Part shown: one piece after another, positions 30,426-37,956 of the stretch | How positions within the stretch are numbered: the stretch's first letter is position 1 | How the letters are laid out: each line of letters starts with the position of its first letter | Source of the DNA: Micromonospora okii | Lineage (GTDB): Bacteria > Actinomycetota > Actinomycetes > Mycobacteriales > Micromonosporaceae | Direction of reading: 5' to 3' | Length of the DNA: 40,532 nt | Assembly: GCF_020884795.1 (NCBI RefSeq) | Contig: NZ_BBZF01000019.1 | Span: 220,211-260,742 of the forward strand | Position numbers and translations under genes: made by a program | The notes under the pieces: generated by a model | Told to the model about the DNA's origin: nothing | What the model saw: only the letters and a program-made list of their open reading frames with translations | Database searches by the model: none

Positions 30426-31510
30426 GGGAACACCACCACCGAGCGCAGCACGTCGCCGCCGTGCATCCGGGCGAACGCCTCCTCGACCTGGTCCAGGGCG
30501 ATCTCCTCGGTGACGAACGCGTCCAGGTCGAGGCGGCCCTGCAGGTACAGCTCGGTGAGCATCGGGAAGTCCCGGCTGGGCAGGCAGTCGCCGTACCAGC
30601 TCGACTTCAGCGCGCCGCCGCGACCGAAGACGTCGAGCAGCGGCAGGTCGACGGTCATCTCGGGGGTCGGCACGCCGACGAGCACGACGGTGCCGGCCAG
30701 GTCACGGGCGTAGAACGCCTGCTTCCAGGTCTCGGGTCGGCCGACCGCGTCGATGACGACGTCGGCGCCGAAGCCGCCGGTGGCGGCGCGGATCGCCTCG
30801 ACCGGGTCGTCGGCGGAGGCGTTGACGGTGTGGGTGGCGCCGAACCCGCGGGCCAGGTCGAGCTTGCGGGGGTCGGTGTCGACGGCGACGATCGTGGTGG
30901 CCCCGGCGAGGGCCGCGCCGGCGACGGCGGCGTCGCCGACCCCGCCGCAGCCGATGACCGCCACGCTGTCGCCGCGGGTGACGCCGCCGGTGTTCATGGC
31001 CGCGCCGAGGCCGGCCATCACCCCGCAGCCGAGCAGGCCCACGGCGGCGGGCCGGGCGGCCGGGTCGACCCTGGTGCACTGTCCGGCGTGGACGAGGGTC
31101 TTCTCGGCGAACGCGCCGATGCCCAGCGCCGGGGTCAGCTCGGTGCCGTCGGTGAGGGTCATCTTGCGCGAGGCGTTGTGGGTGGCGAAGCAGTACCAGG
31201 GCCGGCCCCGACGGCAGGCGCGGCAGACGCCGCAGACGGCCCGCCAGTTGAGCACCACGAAGTCGCCGGGGGCGACCTCGGTGACCCCCTCGCCGACCTG
31301 CTCGACGACCCCGGCGGCCTCGTGGCCGAGCAGGAACGGGTAGTCGTCGTTGATGCCGCCCTCGCGGTAGTGCAGGTCGGTGTGGCAGACCCCGCAGGAC
31401 TGGACGCGGACCACCGCCTCGCCGGGCCCCGGGTCGGGCACCACGATGGTGGTGACCTCGACCGGCGCGCCCTTGCGCCGCGAAATGACTCCCCGGACTT
31501 CCTGGCTCAC
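30422..31510 (-). CDS. mscR: S-(hydroxymethyl)mycothiol dehydrogenase / nitrosomycothiol reductase
   Basis: A zinc-dependent, class III-type alcohol dehydrogenase of 362 residues. It oxidises S-hydroxymethylmycothiol (formaldehyde bound to mycothiol) with NAD+; the mycobacterial enzyme also reduces S-nitrosomycothiol. Visible are the catalytic zinc ligands in CGVCHTD (Cys42) and GHEAAGVV, the structural zinc Cys set CGVCRACRRGRPWYC, and the NAD motif GCGGVGDAAV. MTLTDGTELTPALGIGAFAE and the C-terminal LDQVEEAFARMHGGDVLRSV fit this subfamily. Start is GTG at 31510, with AGGAGG at 31514-31519. It heads a two-gene operon with the MBL hydrolase. The nearby formate dehydrogenase could take the product to CO2. 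Confidence 0.94.
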   Translation of the reverse strand: MSQEVRGVISRRKGAPVEVTTIVVPDPGPGEAVVRVQSCGVCHTDLHYREGGINDDYPFLLGHEAAGVVEQVGEGVTEVAPGDFVVLNWRAVCGVCRACRRGRPWYCFATHNASRKMTLTDGTELTPALGIGAFAEKTLVHAGQCTRVDPAARPAAVGLLGCGVMAGLGAAMNTGGVTRGDSVAVIGCGGVGDAAVAGAALAGATTIVAVDTDPRKLDLARGFGATHTVNASADDPVEAIRAATGGFGADVVIDAVGRPETWKQAFYARDLAGTVVLVGVPTPEMTVDLPLLDVFGRGGALKSSWYGDCLPSRDFPMLTELYLQGRLDLDAFVTEEIALDQVEEAFARMHGGDVLRSVVVFP

Positions 31511-31761
31511 GATTCCTCCTGCTCACGCGCTGTCGGTGGCTCCGCCGCCGGCCCGCAGGCGCCGCGTCGGCGACGGGAGCGGTCGCGCCGATCCCGCTCC
31601 CTGGCGAAACTACCTTCGACCCCCGCCCCCGACCCACCGATGCCGGTGCTCGGCCCCGTTCCGGCGGCGGTGACGGCTCGACGGCGTACTGTGGCGTGCG
31701 CCACCCGACGGACACGCCGGTGCCGTTCGCGGCGCCCGCGCCCACTCGGCAGAATCGACGC

Positions 31762-33216
31762 ATGTCTTCGCGCCGGTGGCTGCTCGCCGACCAACTCGGG
31801 CCCCACTTTCTCGACGATCCGGCGCAGCCGGTCCTGCTCGTGGAGGCCCGGGAGCTGTTCCGGCGGCGCCCGATGCACCGGCAGAAGGCGCACCTGATCC
31901 TGTCCGCGCTGCGGCACCGGGCCGCCGAGCTGGGCGAACGGGCGATCCTGGTACGCGCCGGGACGTTCCGGGAGGCCCTCGCCCAGGTCGACGGGCCGGT
32001 GGAGGTCTGCCACCCGGGGTCGCGGGCGGGGCTGGCCTTCGCCCGCTCGGTGCCGGGGCTGACGATCCTGCCGCCCCGGGGTTTCCTCACCAGCCGGGAC
32101 GGCTTCGCCGAGTGGGCCGACGCGCCCCGGCGGGGGCCGCTGCGGATCGGGGACTTCTACGATTGGGCGCGTCGCCGGCACGGCGTGCTCGAGGGCCCGC
32201 CGGGGCGGGTGCCCCGCCGGCCCCACCCGTGCGAACGCGGGGACGGCCTGGTCGCCCCCGCTCCCCCGCCCATCGTGGAGGACGTCATCGACGCGGAGGT
32301 CCGCGACGAGCTGGACCGGTGGGAGCAGGAGGGGGTCCGGTTCCTGGGGCGGGACGCCCCGCGCCGCTACCCCGCCACCCACGCCGAGGCCGACGCCCGG
32401 CTGCGCCACTTCGTCCGGCACCGGCTGCCCGACTTCGGCCGGTACCAGGAGGTGATGAGCGGCGGCGATCCGCTGCTGGCGCACAGCGTGCTGTCGTCGT
32501 CGTTCAACCTGGGGCTGCTCGATCCGGCGGAGGCGATCGGGGCGGCCGAGGAGGCGTGGCGGGCCGGCAACGCGTCGCTGTCGGCGGTGGAGCCGTTCAT
32601 CCGGGGGCTGCTGGGCTGGCGGGAGTTCCTCTGGCAGCTCTACTGGTACTTCGGCCCCGGTTTCCAGGGCGCCAACTGGCTGGCCGCGACGGAGCCGCTG
32701 CCCGACTGGTTCGCCACCCTCGACGCGGACGCCGTGCAGGCGCGCTGCCTGGCCGACGTGCTGGCCGGGGTGCGGGACCGGGCCTGGGCGCACCACGCGC
32801 AGCGGCTGCTGGTGCTGGGCAACTACGCGTTGCAGCGCGGCTGGCGGCCGGCGGAGCTGGCGGCCTGGTTCCGGGACTGCTTCGTCGACGGCACCGACTG
32901 GGTGATGAACGCGGCCGTGATCGGCATGAGCCAGTACGCCGACCTGGGCCGCGTGGACACCCGGCCGTACGCGGTCGACGGCCGGTACGTCGACGAGCTG
33001 AGCGACTACTGCACGGGCTGCCGGTACCAGCCGGACACGGCGCTGGGCGAGCTGGCCTGCCCGTACACCGCGGGGTTCGGGGCCTTCCTGCACCGCAACC
33101 GGGACCGGCTCGACACCGACCCGCGGCTCGCCGCCGAGCTGGCCGAACGCGACGACCCGCAGATGCGCCAGGCGGTGCTGGCCCAGGAGGACAAGCGCGG
33201 CTCCAGCCCGCCGTGA
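31762..33216 (+). CDS. Fe-S bacterial cryptochrome/photolyase (PhrB-like, (6-4) type)
   Basis: A 484-residue member of the Fe-S cluster bacterial cryptochrome/photolyase group, whose PhrB members repair (6-4) photoproducts in DNA with blue light, FAD and a ribolumazine antenna. Four Cys at 329, 417, 420 and 433 reproduce the spacing of the [4Fe-4S] ligands of Agrobacterium PhrB (350, 438, 441, 454; from memory). Segments WLLADQLGPHF, FIRGLLGWREFLWQLYW, GTDWVMNAAVIGMSQYAD and YCTGCRYQPDTALGELACPY are typical. ATG at 31762 was chosen by homology; there is no strong ribosome site, and CAGAAT 10 nt upstream may be a leaderless -10 box. The 250-bp gap to the divergent mscR gene shows no clear operator. 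Confidence 0.94.
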   Translation: MSSRRWLLADQLGPHFLDDPAQPVLLVEARELFRRRPMHRQKAHLILSALRHRAAELGERAILVRAGTFREALAQVDGPVEVCHPGSRAGLAFARSVPGLTILPPRGFLTSRDGFAEWADAPRRGPLRIGDFYDWARRRHGVLEGPPGRVPRRPHPCERGDGLVAPAPPPIVEDVIDAEVRDELDRWEQEGVRFLGRDAPRRYPATHAEADARLRHFVRHRLPDFGRYQEVMSGGDPLLAHSVLSSSFNLGLLDPAEAIGAAEEAWRAGNASLSAVEPFIRGLLGWREFLWQLYWYFGPGFQGANWLAATEPLPDWFATLDADAVQARCLADVLAGVRDRAWAHHAQRLLVLGNYALQRGWRPAELAAWFRDCFVDGTDWVMNAAVIGMSQYADLGRVDTRPYAVDGRYVDELSDYCTGCRYQPDTALGELACPYTAGFGAFLHRNRDRLDTDPRLAAELAERDDPQMRQAVLAQEDKRGSSPP

Positions 33217-33235
33217 CGCCCGCCCGGCGGCCCGC

Positions 33236-34087
33236 TCAGCGCCCGGCGGCCTGCTCGGCCCAGAAACCCGTGACCAGCCGGTGGAGCTCCTCCACCCGCT
33301 CGATCTGCGGCATGTGGCCGGTGTCGGCGAACAGGTGGGCGCGGGCCCGGGGCAGCCGGGCGCGGGCGGCGTCGAGGTGGACGGCGGGCAGGATCAGGTC
33401 CCGGTCGCCCCACACCACCAGGACTGGCAGGTCCAGCTTCGCCACCGCGTCGAGCAGTTCCTCCCGCCACGGCGCGGCGACGCCCCGGAACGTGCCGAGG
33501 CTGCGGGTGAGTTCCAGCATCACCCGGGCGGCGTGCGGTCGCCGGGCCATCGCGTACGCCTCGGTGAGGCGCGCGGCGGTGACGTGCCGCCGGTCGTGGA
33601 AGAGGGCCCGCTCGGTGCGCCGGACCACGAAGCGGCTCGGGCGCAGCAGCAGCCGCCCGAGTGGCCGCAGCGCGAGCACCCGCAGCGCGACGGTGACCTC
33701 CGCGCCGAAGCCGGCGCTGGCGACCAGCGTCAGGCTGGCCGCGCGGGCCGGGTCGGCGACGGCCAGCCGCATCGCGACCGCCCCGCCGAGGGAGTTGCCG
33801 ACGAGGTGGGCGGGGCCGTCGACGCCGAGCGCGTCGAGGCAGCCGGCCACCGCCCGCGCCAGCGCGGGCAGGGTGTGCGGCCCGTCCAGCGGCGCGGACC
33901 CGCCGTGCCCGGCCAGGTCGACGCTGATCACCCGGTGGTCGCGGGCGAGCCGGTCGTGCAGCTCGGCGAAGTCGGCGAGGGTGCGGCCGATGCCGTGCAG
34001 CAGCACCACCGGCGGGCCGTCGCCGGCGACCCGGCAGCGGGTGGCGCGCCCGTGGACGGTGACGACGGTGTCGGCCGGCACGGTCAC
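33236..34087 (-). CDS. Alpha/beta hydrolase
   Basis: A 283-residue serine hydrolase. It has the oxyanion segment VVLLHGIGRTLADF (about 27-40), the nucleophile elbow GNSLGGAV, VVWGDRDLILP (acid region) and DTGHMPQIERVEEL with the catalytic His. It may hydrolyse the ester made by the Baeyer-Villiger-type monooxygenase two genes upstream, which would make the operon a ketone or lipid degradation unit; this is inference. GTG at 34087 overlaps the SDR stop (GTGA). The long frame to 36640 is an artefact of the high GC. Confidence 0.93.
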   Translation of the reverse strand: MTVPADTVVTVHGRATRCRVAGDGPPVVLLHGIGRTLADFAELHDRLARDHRVISVDLAGHGGSAPLDGPHTLPALARAVAGCLDALGVDGPAHLVGNSLGGAVAMRLAVADPARAASLTLVASAGFGAEVTVALRVLALRPLGRLLLRPSRFVVRRTERALFHDRRHVTAARLTEAYAMARRPHAARVMLELTRSLGTFRGVAAPWREELLDAVAKLDLPVLVVWGDRDLILPAVHLDAARARLPRARAHLFADTGHMPQIERVEELHRLVTGFWAEQAAGR

Positions 34088-35076
34088 GCCGACTCCCCCG
34101 GCCGGTCCGGGGCCGGCTCGGCCGGTCGCCGTGCGGCGGGCACCGGGGACGAGGTCACGGCGGGGGCCGAGGTCGCGGCGGACGAGGCGGCGGGGGCGGG
34201 CGAAGCAGCGGGGACGGCGGGTGGGATGGCGGCGGCCGGGGTCCGCCCGGCGGGGTTCTTCATGACCAGGGCGACGACCCGCCCGTACCCGGCGGGGGCG
34301 AGGCGGGCCAGCAGGTCCGGCACCTTCGCCGACCAGCCGATCAGCACCCGGCCCCGGCGGCGCTCGACGCCGCGCAGGACGACCTCGGCGGCCACGGCCG
34401 GGTCGATGGTGAGCAGCTTCTCGAACTGGCGGCGGCCGACCTCGTACTCGGCGACGGGGACGCCGCTGCCGATCCGGGCGTTCTGCGCGATCCGGGTGCG
34501 GATGCCGCCCGGGTGCACGCAGGTCACCCCGATGCCGTCGTCGGCCAGCTCGTGGCGCAGCGCCTCGGTGAAGCCCCGGACGGCGAACTTGCTCGCCGCG
34601 TACGCCGCCTGCCCGGCGGGGGCCATGATCCCGAAGAGGCTGGACAGGTTGACCAGGTGGGCGCCCGGCTCGGCCTTGAGGGCGGGGAGCAGGGCGTGGG
34701 TGAGCCGCACCACGGCCCGGAAGTTGACGTCGACGACCCAGTCGAACTCGTCCAGGGTGACCTGGTCGAACCGGCCGCCCAGGGCGACGCCGGCGTTGTT
34801 GACCAGCAGCCGCACCCGGGGGTGGCGGCGCCGGAGCTCCTCGGCGACCCGGGTCGTCTCGGCGGCGTCGGCGAGGTCGACCAGGTAGGTGGTGACCTTC
34901 CGGTCGGGGTGGTCGGCCCGGATGGCGTCCACCACGGCGGCCAGCCGCTCGGCGTCCCGGTCGAGCAGGACCAGCTCGGCCCCGCGCCGGGCCAGGCCGT
35001 GGGCAAGGGCCTCGCCGATGCCGCTGGCCGCCCCGGTGACCACGGCCGTCGCGGCCGTGAAGTCGAACCTGCGCAC
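34084..35076 (-). CDS. Short-chain dehydrogenase with Ala/Pro-rich C-terminal tail
   Basis: A 330-residue classical SDR. NAD(P) motif TGAASGIGEALA (about 15-26), LVNNAGVALGG, the catalytic Ser of LSSLFG and YAASKFA supply the Ser-Tyr-Lys triad. After the fold (about residue 275) the tail is disordered and Ala/Pro/Ser-rich, unlike typical family members. It is probably an oxidation partner of the monooxygenase upstream. GTG at 35076 has AAAGGGAG 8 nt upstream; 27 bp separate it from the monooxygenase stop. Confidence 0.92.
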   Translation of the reverse strand: MRRFDFTAATAVVTGAASGIGEALAHGLARRGAELVLLDRDAERLAAVVDAIRADHPDRKVTTYLVDLADAAETTRVAEELRRRHPRVRLLVNNAGVALGGRFDQVTLDEFDWVVDVNFRAVVRLTHALLPALKAEPGAHLVNLSSLFGIMAPAGQAAYAASKFAVRGFTEALRHELADDGIGVTCVHPGGIRTRIAQNARIGSGVPVAEYEVGRRQFEKLLTIDPAVAAEVVLRGVERRRGRVLIGWSAKVPDLLARLAPAGYGRVVALVMKNPAGRTPAAAIPPAVPAASPAPAASSAATSAPAVTSSPVPAARRPAEPAPDRPGESA

Positions 35077-35103
35077 GTCGATCTCCCTTTCGGTCGGTGG
35101 CGG

Positions 35104-36597
35104 TCAGCCGACGGGGGTGTCGGCGGGCCGGGCCGGCGGGGCCGTCGCGCGGGCGAAGGTCACCCCGCCGTCGGCCAGCCGGCCGTACCGCATCAGCAGC
35201 ACGTCGCGGGCGTAGTTCTGGTACAGCCGCCACGGCGCGGACACGCCCTGCCTGGGTAGGGCGTCGAGGCTGCGCAGCACGTACCCGGACTTCAGGTCGA
35301 TCAGCGGCACCAGCTCGCCGGAGTTGGGGGCGAGCGGGGTGACGACCTGCTGTCCGGTGGCGTCGAGGTGCCGCAGCAGCCGGCACACGTACGTGGCGAC
35401 CAGGTCGGCCTTGAGCGTCCAGGAGGCGTTGGTGTAGCCGATCGTCATCGCGAAGTTCGGCACGCCGGAGAGCATCATGCCCTTGTAGGCGACCGTGTCC
35501 CCCACGTCGACCGGCTCGCCGTCCACGGTGAGCGTCATGCCGCCGAGGGCGAGCAGGTTGAGCCCGGTGGCGGTGACCACCACGTCGGCGGTCAGCTCCG
35601 CGCCGGAGGCCAGCCGCAGGCCGGTGGGGGTGAAGGTGGCGATCCGGTCGGTCACCACGGCGGCCCGGCCGGCGGCGACGGCGGCGAACAGGTCGCCGTC
35701 GGGGACCACGCAGAGCCGCTGGTCCCACGGGTCGTAGCGGGGCGAGAAGTGCCGGTCGACGTCGTAGCCGGCCGGGAGCCGGCCCTTCGCGGCGCGCAGC
35801 AGGAACCGCTTGACCAGCTTCGGGGCGCGCCGGCTGAGCGCGAAGGTCGCGGTGCCGACCAGCACGTTCTTCCACCGCACCACCGGGTACGCGGCCTTCG
35901 CCGGCAGCCAGCGCCGCAGCGCGTCGGCGAGCGCGTCGCGCGACGGCAACGCCACGACGTACGTCGGCGAGCGTTGGAGCATCGTGACGTGGGCGGCGCG
36001 CCGCGCCAGCGCCGGGACGAGGGTCACGGCGGTCGCGCCGCTGCCGACGACCACCACCCGTCTGCCGCCGTGGTCGAGGTCGGCGGGCCAGTGCTGGGGG
36101 TGCACCAGCCGCCCCCCGTACGCCTCGACGCCCGGCAGGTCCGGGGTGTAGCCGGCGTCGTAGCGGTAGTAGCCGGAGCAGGTGAACAGGAACGCGCAGG
36201 TGAGCGTGACGTCCTCGCCGGTGTCGGCGCGGTGGGCGCGCACCGTCCAGCGGGCGCTGGCGCTGTCCCACTCGGCGGCGAGCACCCGGTGGTGGAAGCG
36301 GATGTGCTCGGTGACGCCGTACTCGCGGGCGGTGTCGCGGACGTAGTCGCGGATGGAGTCGCCGTCGGCGATGGCGCGCGGGTTCGTCCACGGCTTGAAC
36401 GAGTAGCCGAGGGTGAACATGTCCGAGTCGGAGCGCACGCCCGGGTACCGGAACAGGTCCCAGGTGCCGCCGATCGCGCCGCGCGCCTCCAGCACCACGT
36501 ACGACTTGTCCGGGCAGTCGCGGCGCAGGTGGCAGGCCGCACCGACCCCGGAGAGGCCGGCGCCGACGATCAGCACGTCGACGTGGTCGGAGTTCAT
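35104..36597 (-). CDS. FAD-dependent Baeyer-Villiger-type monooxygenase (EthA-like)
   Basis: A 497-residue flavin monooxygenase. FAD motif GAGLSGVGAA (about 13-22), the BVMO fingerprint YGGRLVHPQHWP (Y-x-G-x3-H-x3-W-P) and the NADPH motif VVGSGATAV are all present; GGTWDLFRYPGVRSDSDMFT is also characteristic. It would insert oxygen into ketones or oxidise thioamides/sulfides; EthA of M. tuberculosis is the best known relative. ATG at 36597 gives MNSDHVDVLIVGAG; the upstream frame to 36699 crosses the operator and is not used. It is transcribed divergently from a TetR gene, as ethA is from ethR. Confidence 0.94.
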   Translation of the reverse strand: MNSDHVDVLIVGAGLSGVGAACHLRRDCPDKSYVVLEARGAIGGTWDLFRYPGVRSDSDMFTLGYSFKPWTNPRAIADGDSIRDYVRDTAREYGVTEHIRFHHRVLAAEWDSASARWTVRAHRADTGEDVTLTCAFLFTCSGYYRYDAGYTPDLPGVEAYGGRLVHPQHWPADLDHGGRRVVVVGSGATAVTLVPALARRAAHVTMLQRSPTYVVALPSRDALADALRRWLPAKAAYPVVRWKNVLVGTATFALSRRAPKLVKRFLLRAAKGRLPAGYDVDRHFSPRYDPWDQRLCVVPDGDLFAAVAAGRAAVVTDRIATFTPTGLRLASGAELTADVVVTATGLNLLALGGMTLTVDGEPVDVGDTVAYKGMMLSGVPNFAMTIGYTNASWTLKADLVATYVCRLLRHLDATGQQVVTPLAPNSGELVPLIDLKSGYVLRSLDALPRQGVSAPWRLYQNYARDVLLMRYGRLADGGVTFARATAPPARPADTPVG

Positions 36598-36639
36598 GGC
36601 GCGCCTTCCGTCGCGGATGGTTGGAGACCCTATCCAGCA

Positions 36640-36691
36640 CCGTCGACGCCGGTCAACACCCTGTCGACTGGAATCGACACCCCGTCGAGGA
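36640..36691. promoter_or_regulatory. Operator between monooxygenase and TetR gene
   Basis: The divergent gap contains the perfect inverted repeat TGTCGACTGGAATCGACA (36662-36679), flanked by further half-sites: GTCGAC-gccg-GTCAAC (36642-36657) and CGTCGAGG. The repeated GGTGTYGA word resembles the multi-site EthR operator. It is the likely binding region for the TetR protein, controlling both genes. Confidence 0.75.
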
Positions 36692-36707
36692 GGTAGCATC
36701 TGCGCCC

Positions 36708-37376
36708 ATGACCGCCACCGCCCGTACCCCCGCAGGCGGCGCCGGGGCGCGCGGCCGGCGGGCGGCGCGCTCGACCGGCGACGACCGGGAGCGGGCCATC
36801 CTCGCCACCGCCGAGCGGCTGCTGGGGCAGCGCCCGTTCGCCGAGGTGTCCGTCGACGACCTGGCCCGGGGCGCGGGCATCTCCCGGCCCACGTTCTACT
36901 TCTACTTCCCGTCGAAGGACGCGGTGCTGCTCACCCTGCTGGACCGGGTGACGGAGGAGGCCGACGCGGCGGCCGGCAACGTGCTGGACCGGCTCGCCGA
37001 GGCCCCCCGGGCCCGGTGGCGGGAGCTGATCGCCCGCTTCCACGACACGTTCGGCGCGCACCGGGCCGTGGTGCTCGCCTGCGCCGAGGTGCGCGGCACG
37101 AACGCCGAGGTGCGCCGGCTGTGGGCGCGGGTGCTGGAGCGCTGGGTGCAGGCCGTCGAGGCGGCCGTGGTGGCGGAGCGGCGACGCGGCGCGGCCCCGG
37201 ACGGGCTGCCCGCCCGGGACCTGGCGATCGCGCTGAACTCGATGAACGAGCGGGTCTGGTACGCCACCTTCGCCGCCGACGGGCCGGCCGTCGCCGAGGG
37301 CGACGTGGTCGACGTGCTGCTGGACCTCTGGCTCACCTGCATCTACCGGACGACCACGCCGACGCCGGCCCGCTGA
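36708..37376 (+). CDS. TetR family regulator (EthR-like)
   Basis: A 222-residue repressor. The HTH is at about 25-70: ERAILATAERLLGQRPFAEV, SVDDLARGAGISRPTFYFYF, PSKDAVLLTLLDRV. The C-terminal half is helical and would hold the ligand pocket (LNSMNERVWYATFA). By position and partner it resembles EthR, which represses ethA and itself. ATG at 36708; GAGGAGG at 36686-36692 is 15 nt upstream, which is long, so an upstream start cannot be fully excluded. Confidence 0.93.
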   Translation: MTATARTPAGGAGARGRRAARSTGDDRERAILATAERLLGQRPFAEVSVDDLARGAGISRPTFYFYFPSKDAVLLTLLDRVTEEADAAAGNVLDRLAEAPRARWRELIARFHDTFGAHRAVVLACAEVRGTNAEVRRLWARVLERWVQAVEAAVVAERRRGAAPDGLPARDLAIALNSMNERVWYATFAADGPAVAEGDVVDVLLDLWLTCIYRTTTPTPAR

Positions 37377-37449
37377 CACCCCTCACCACCTGAGGCGGGC
37401 CCCGGGCGGATCGCCGCCGCGGCGGGCCGCCGGGCGGCATGATCGGGGC

Positions 37450-37875
37450 ATGGAGCGAGGGGCGGGGCGGGGGCATCGGGCCGTTCCGCACACCGCCGAC
37501 GTGCGGATCGAGGCGTGGGCGCCCGACCGGGAGGGCTGCCTGGCCGAGGCGGTGCCGGCGATGGTAGAGACCTTCGCCGACCCGGCCGGGGCGGGCGGGG
37601 GCACCGAGGCGGCGTTCGACGTGCCGGCGGGCGACGACGAGGACCTGCTGGTGGCCGTCCTCGACGAGGTGATCTTCCGGTTGGAGACCGAGGGGGTGCT
37701 GCCGGTCGCGGCGGAGGTGGCCGCCGTGGGCGGTGGCCTGCGGGTGCGGTGGCGGGTGGTCGACTCCGAGGCGGTGGAGCTGGTGGGCGCGGTGCCGAAG
37801 GCCGTGTCGCTGCACGGGCTGCGCTTCGGCCCCGACGCGGCGGGCTGGTCCTGCGCGGTGACCCTGGACGTGTGA
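37450..37875 (+). CDS. Archease
   Basis: A 141-residue archease, the partner that speeds RtcB guanylylation and RNA ligation. The N-terminal HTADVRIEAWAPD (about 14-26, metal-binding Asp), AVLDEVIFRLETEGVLP and the C-terminal SLHGLRFGPDAAGWSCAVTLD (less regular than in archaea) are seen. ATG at 37450 follows GGGG. It faces the rtcB gene tail to tail, 81 bp apart, so the functional pair is kept without sharing a transcript. Confidence 0.92.
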   Translation: MERGAGRGHRAVPHTADVRIEAWAPDREGCLAEAVPAMVETFADPAGAGGGTEAAFDVPAGDDEDLLVAVLDEVIFRLETEGVLPVAAEVAAVGGGLRVRWRVVDSEAVELVGAVPKAVSLHGLRFGPDAAGWSCAVTLDV

Positions 37876-37882
37876 CGGCCGG

Positions 37883-37952
37883 GCCGGACGCGGGCGGACC
37901 CCCGGGCCGGATCGCAGGCGAGCCGGACGCGGGCGGGGCCGGACGCGGGCGG
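37883..37952. repeat. Three direct copies of a 15-bp repeat between archease and rtcB
   Basis: GCCGGACGCGGGCGG occurs exactly at 37883-37897, 37922-37936 and 37938-37952, filling most of the 81-bp gap between the convergent stops. No terminator stem is obvious. Confidence 0.85.
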
Positions 37953-37956
37953 GGAG

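Noticed and set aside
33236..36640. 1134-residue leftward open frame
   Set aside because: Only the last 283 residues look like a protein (alpha/beta hydrolase). The rest is a shadow of the SDR and monooxygenase genes in another frame.
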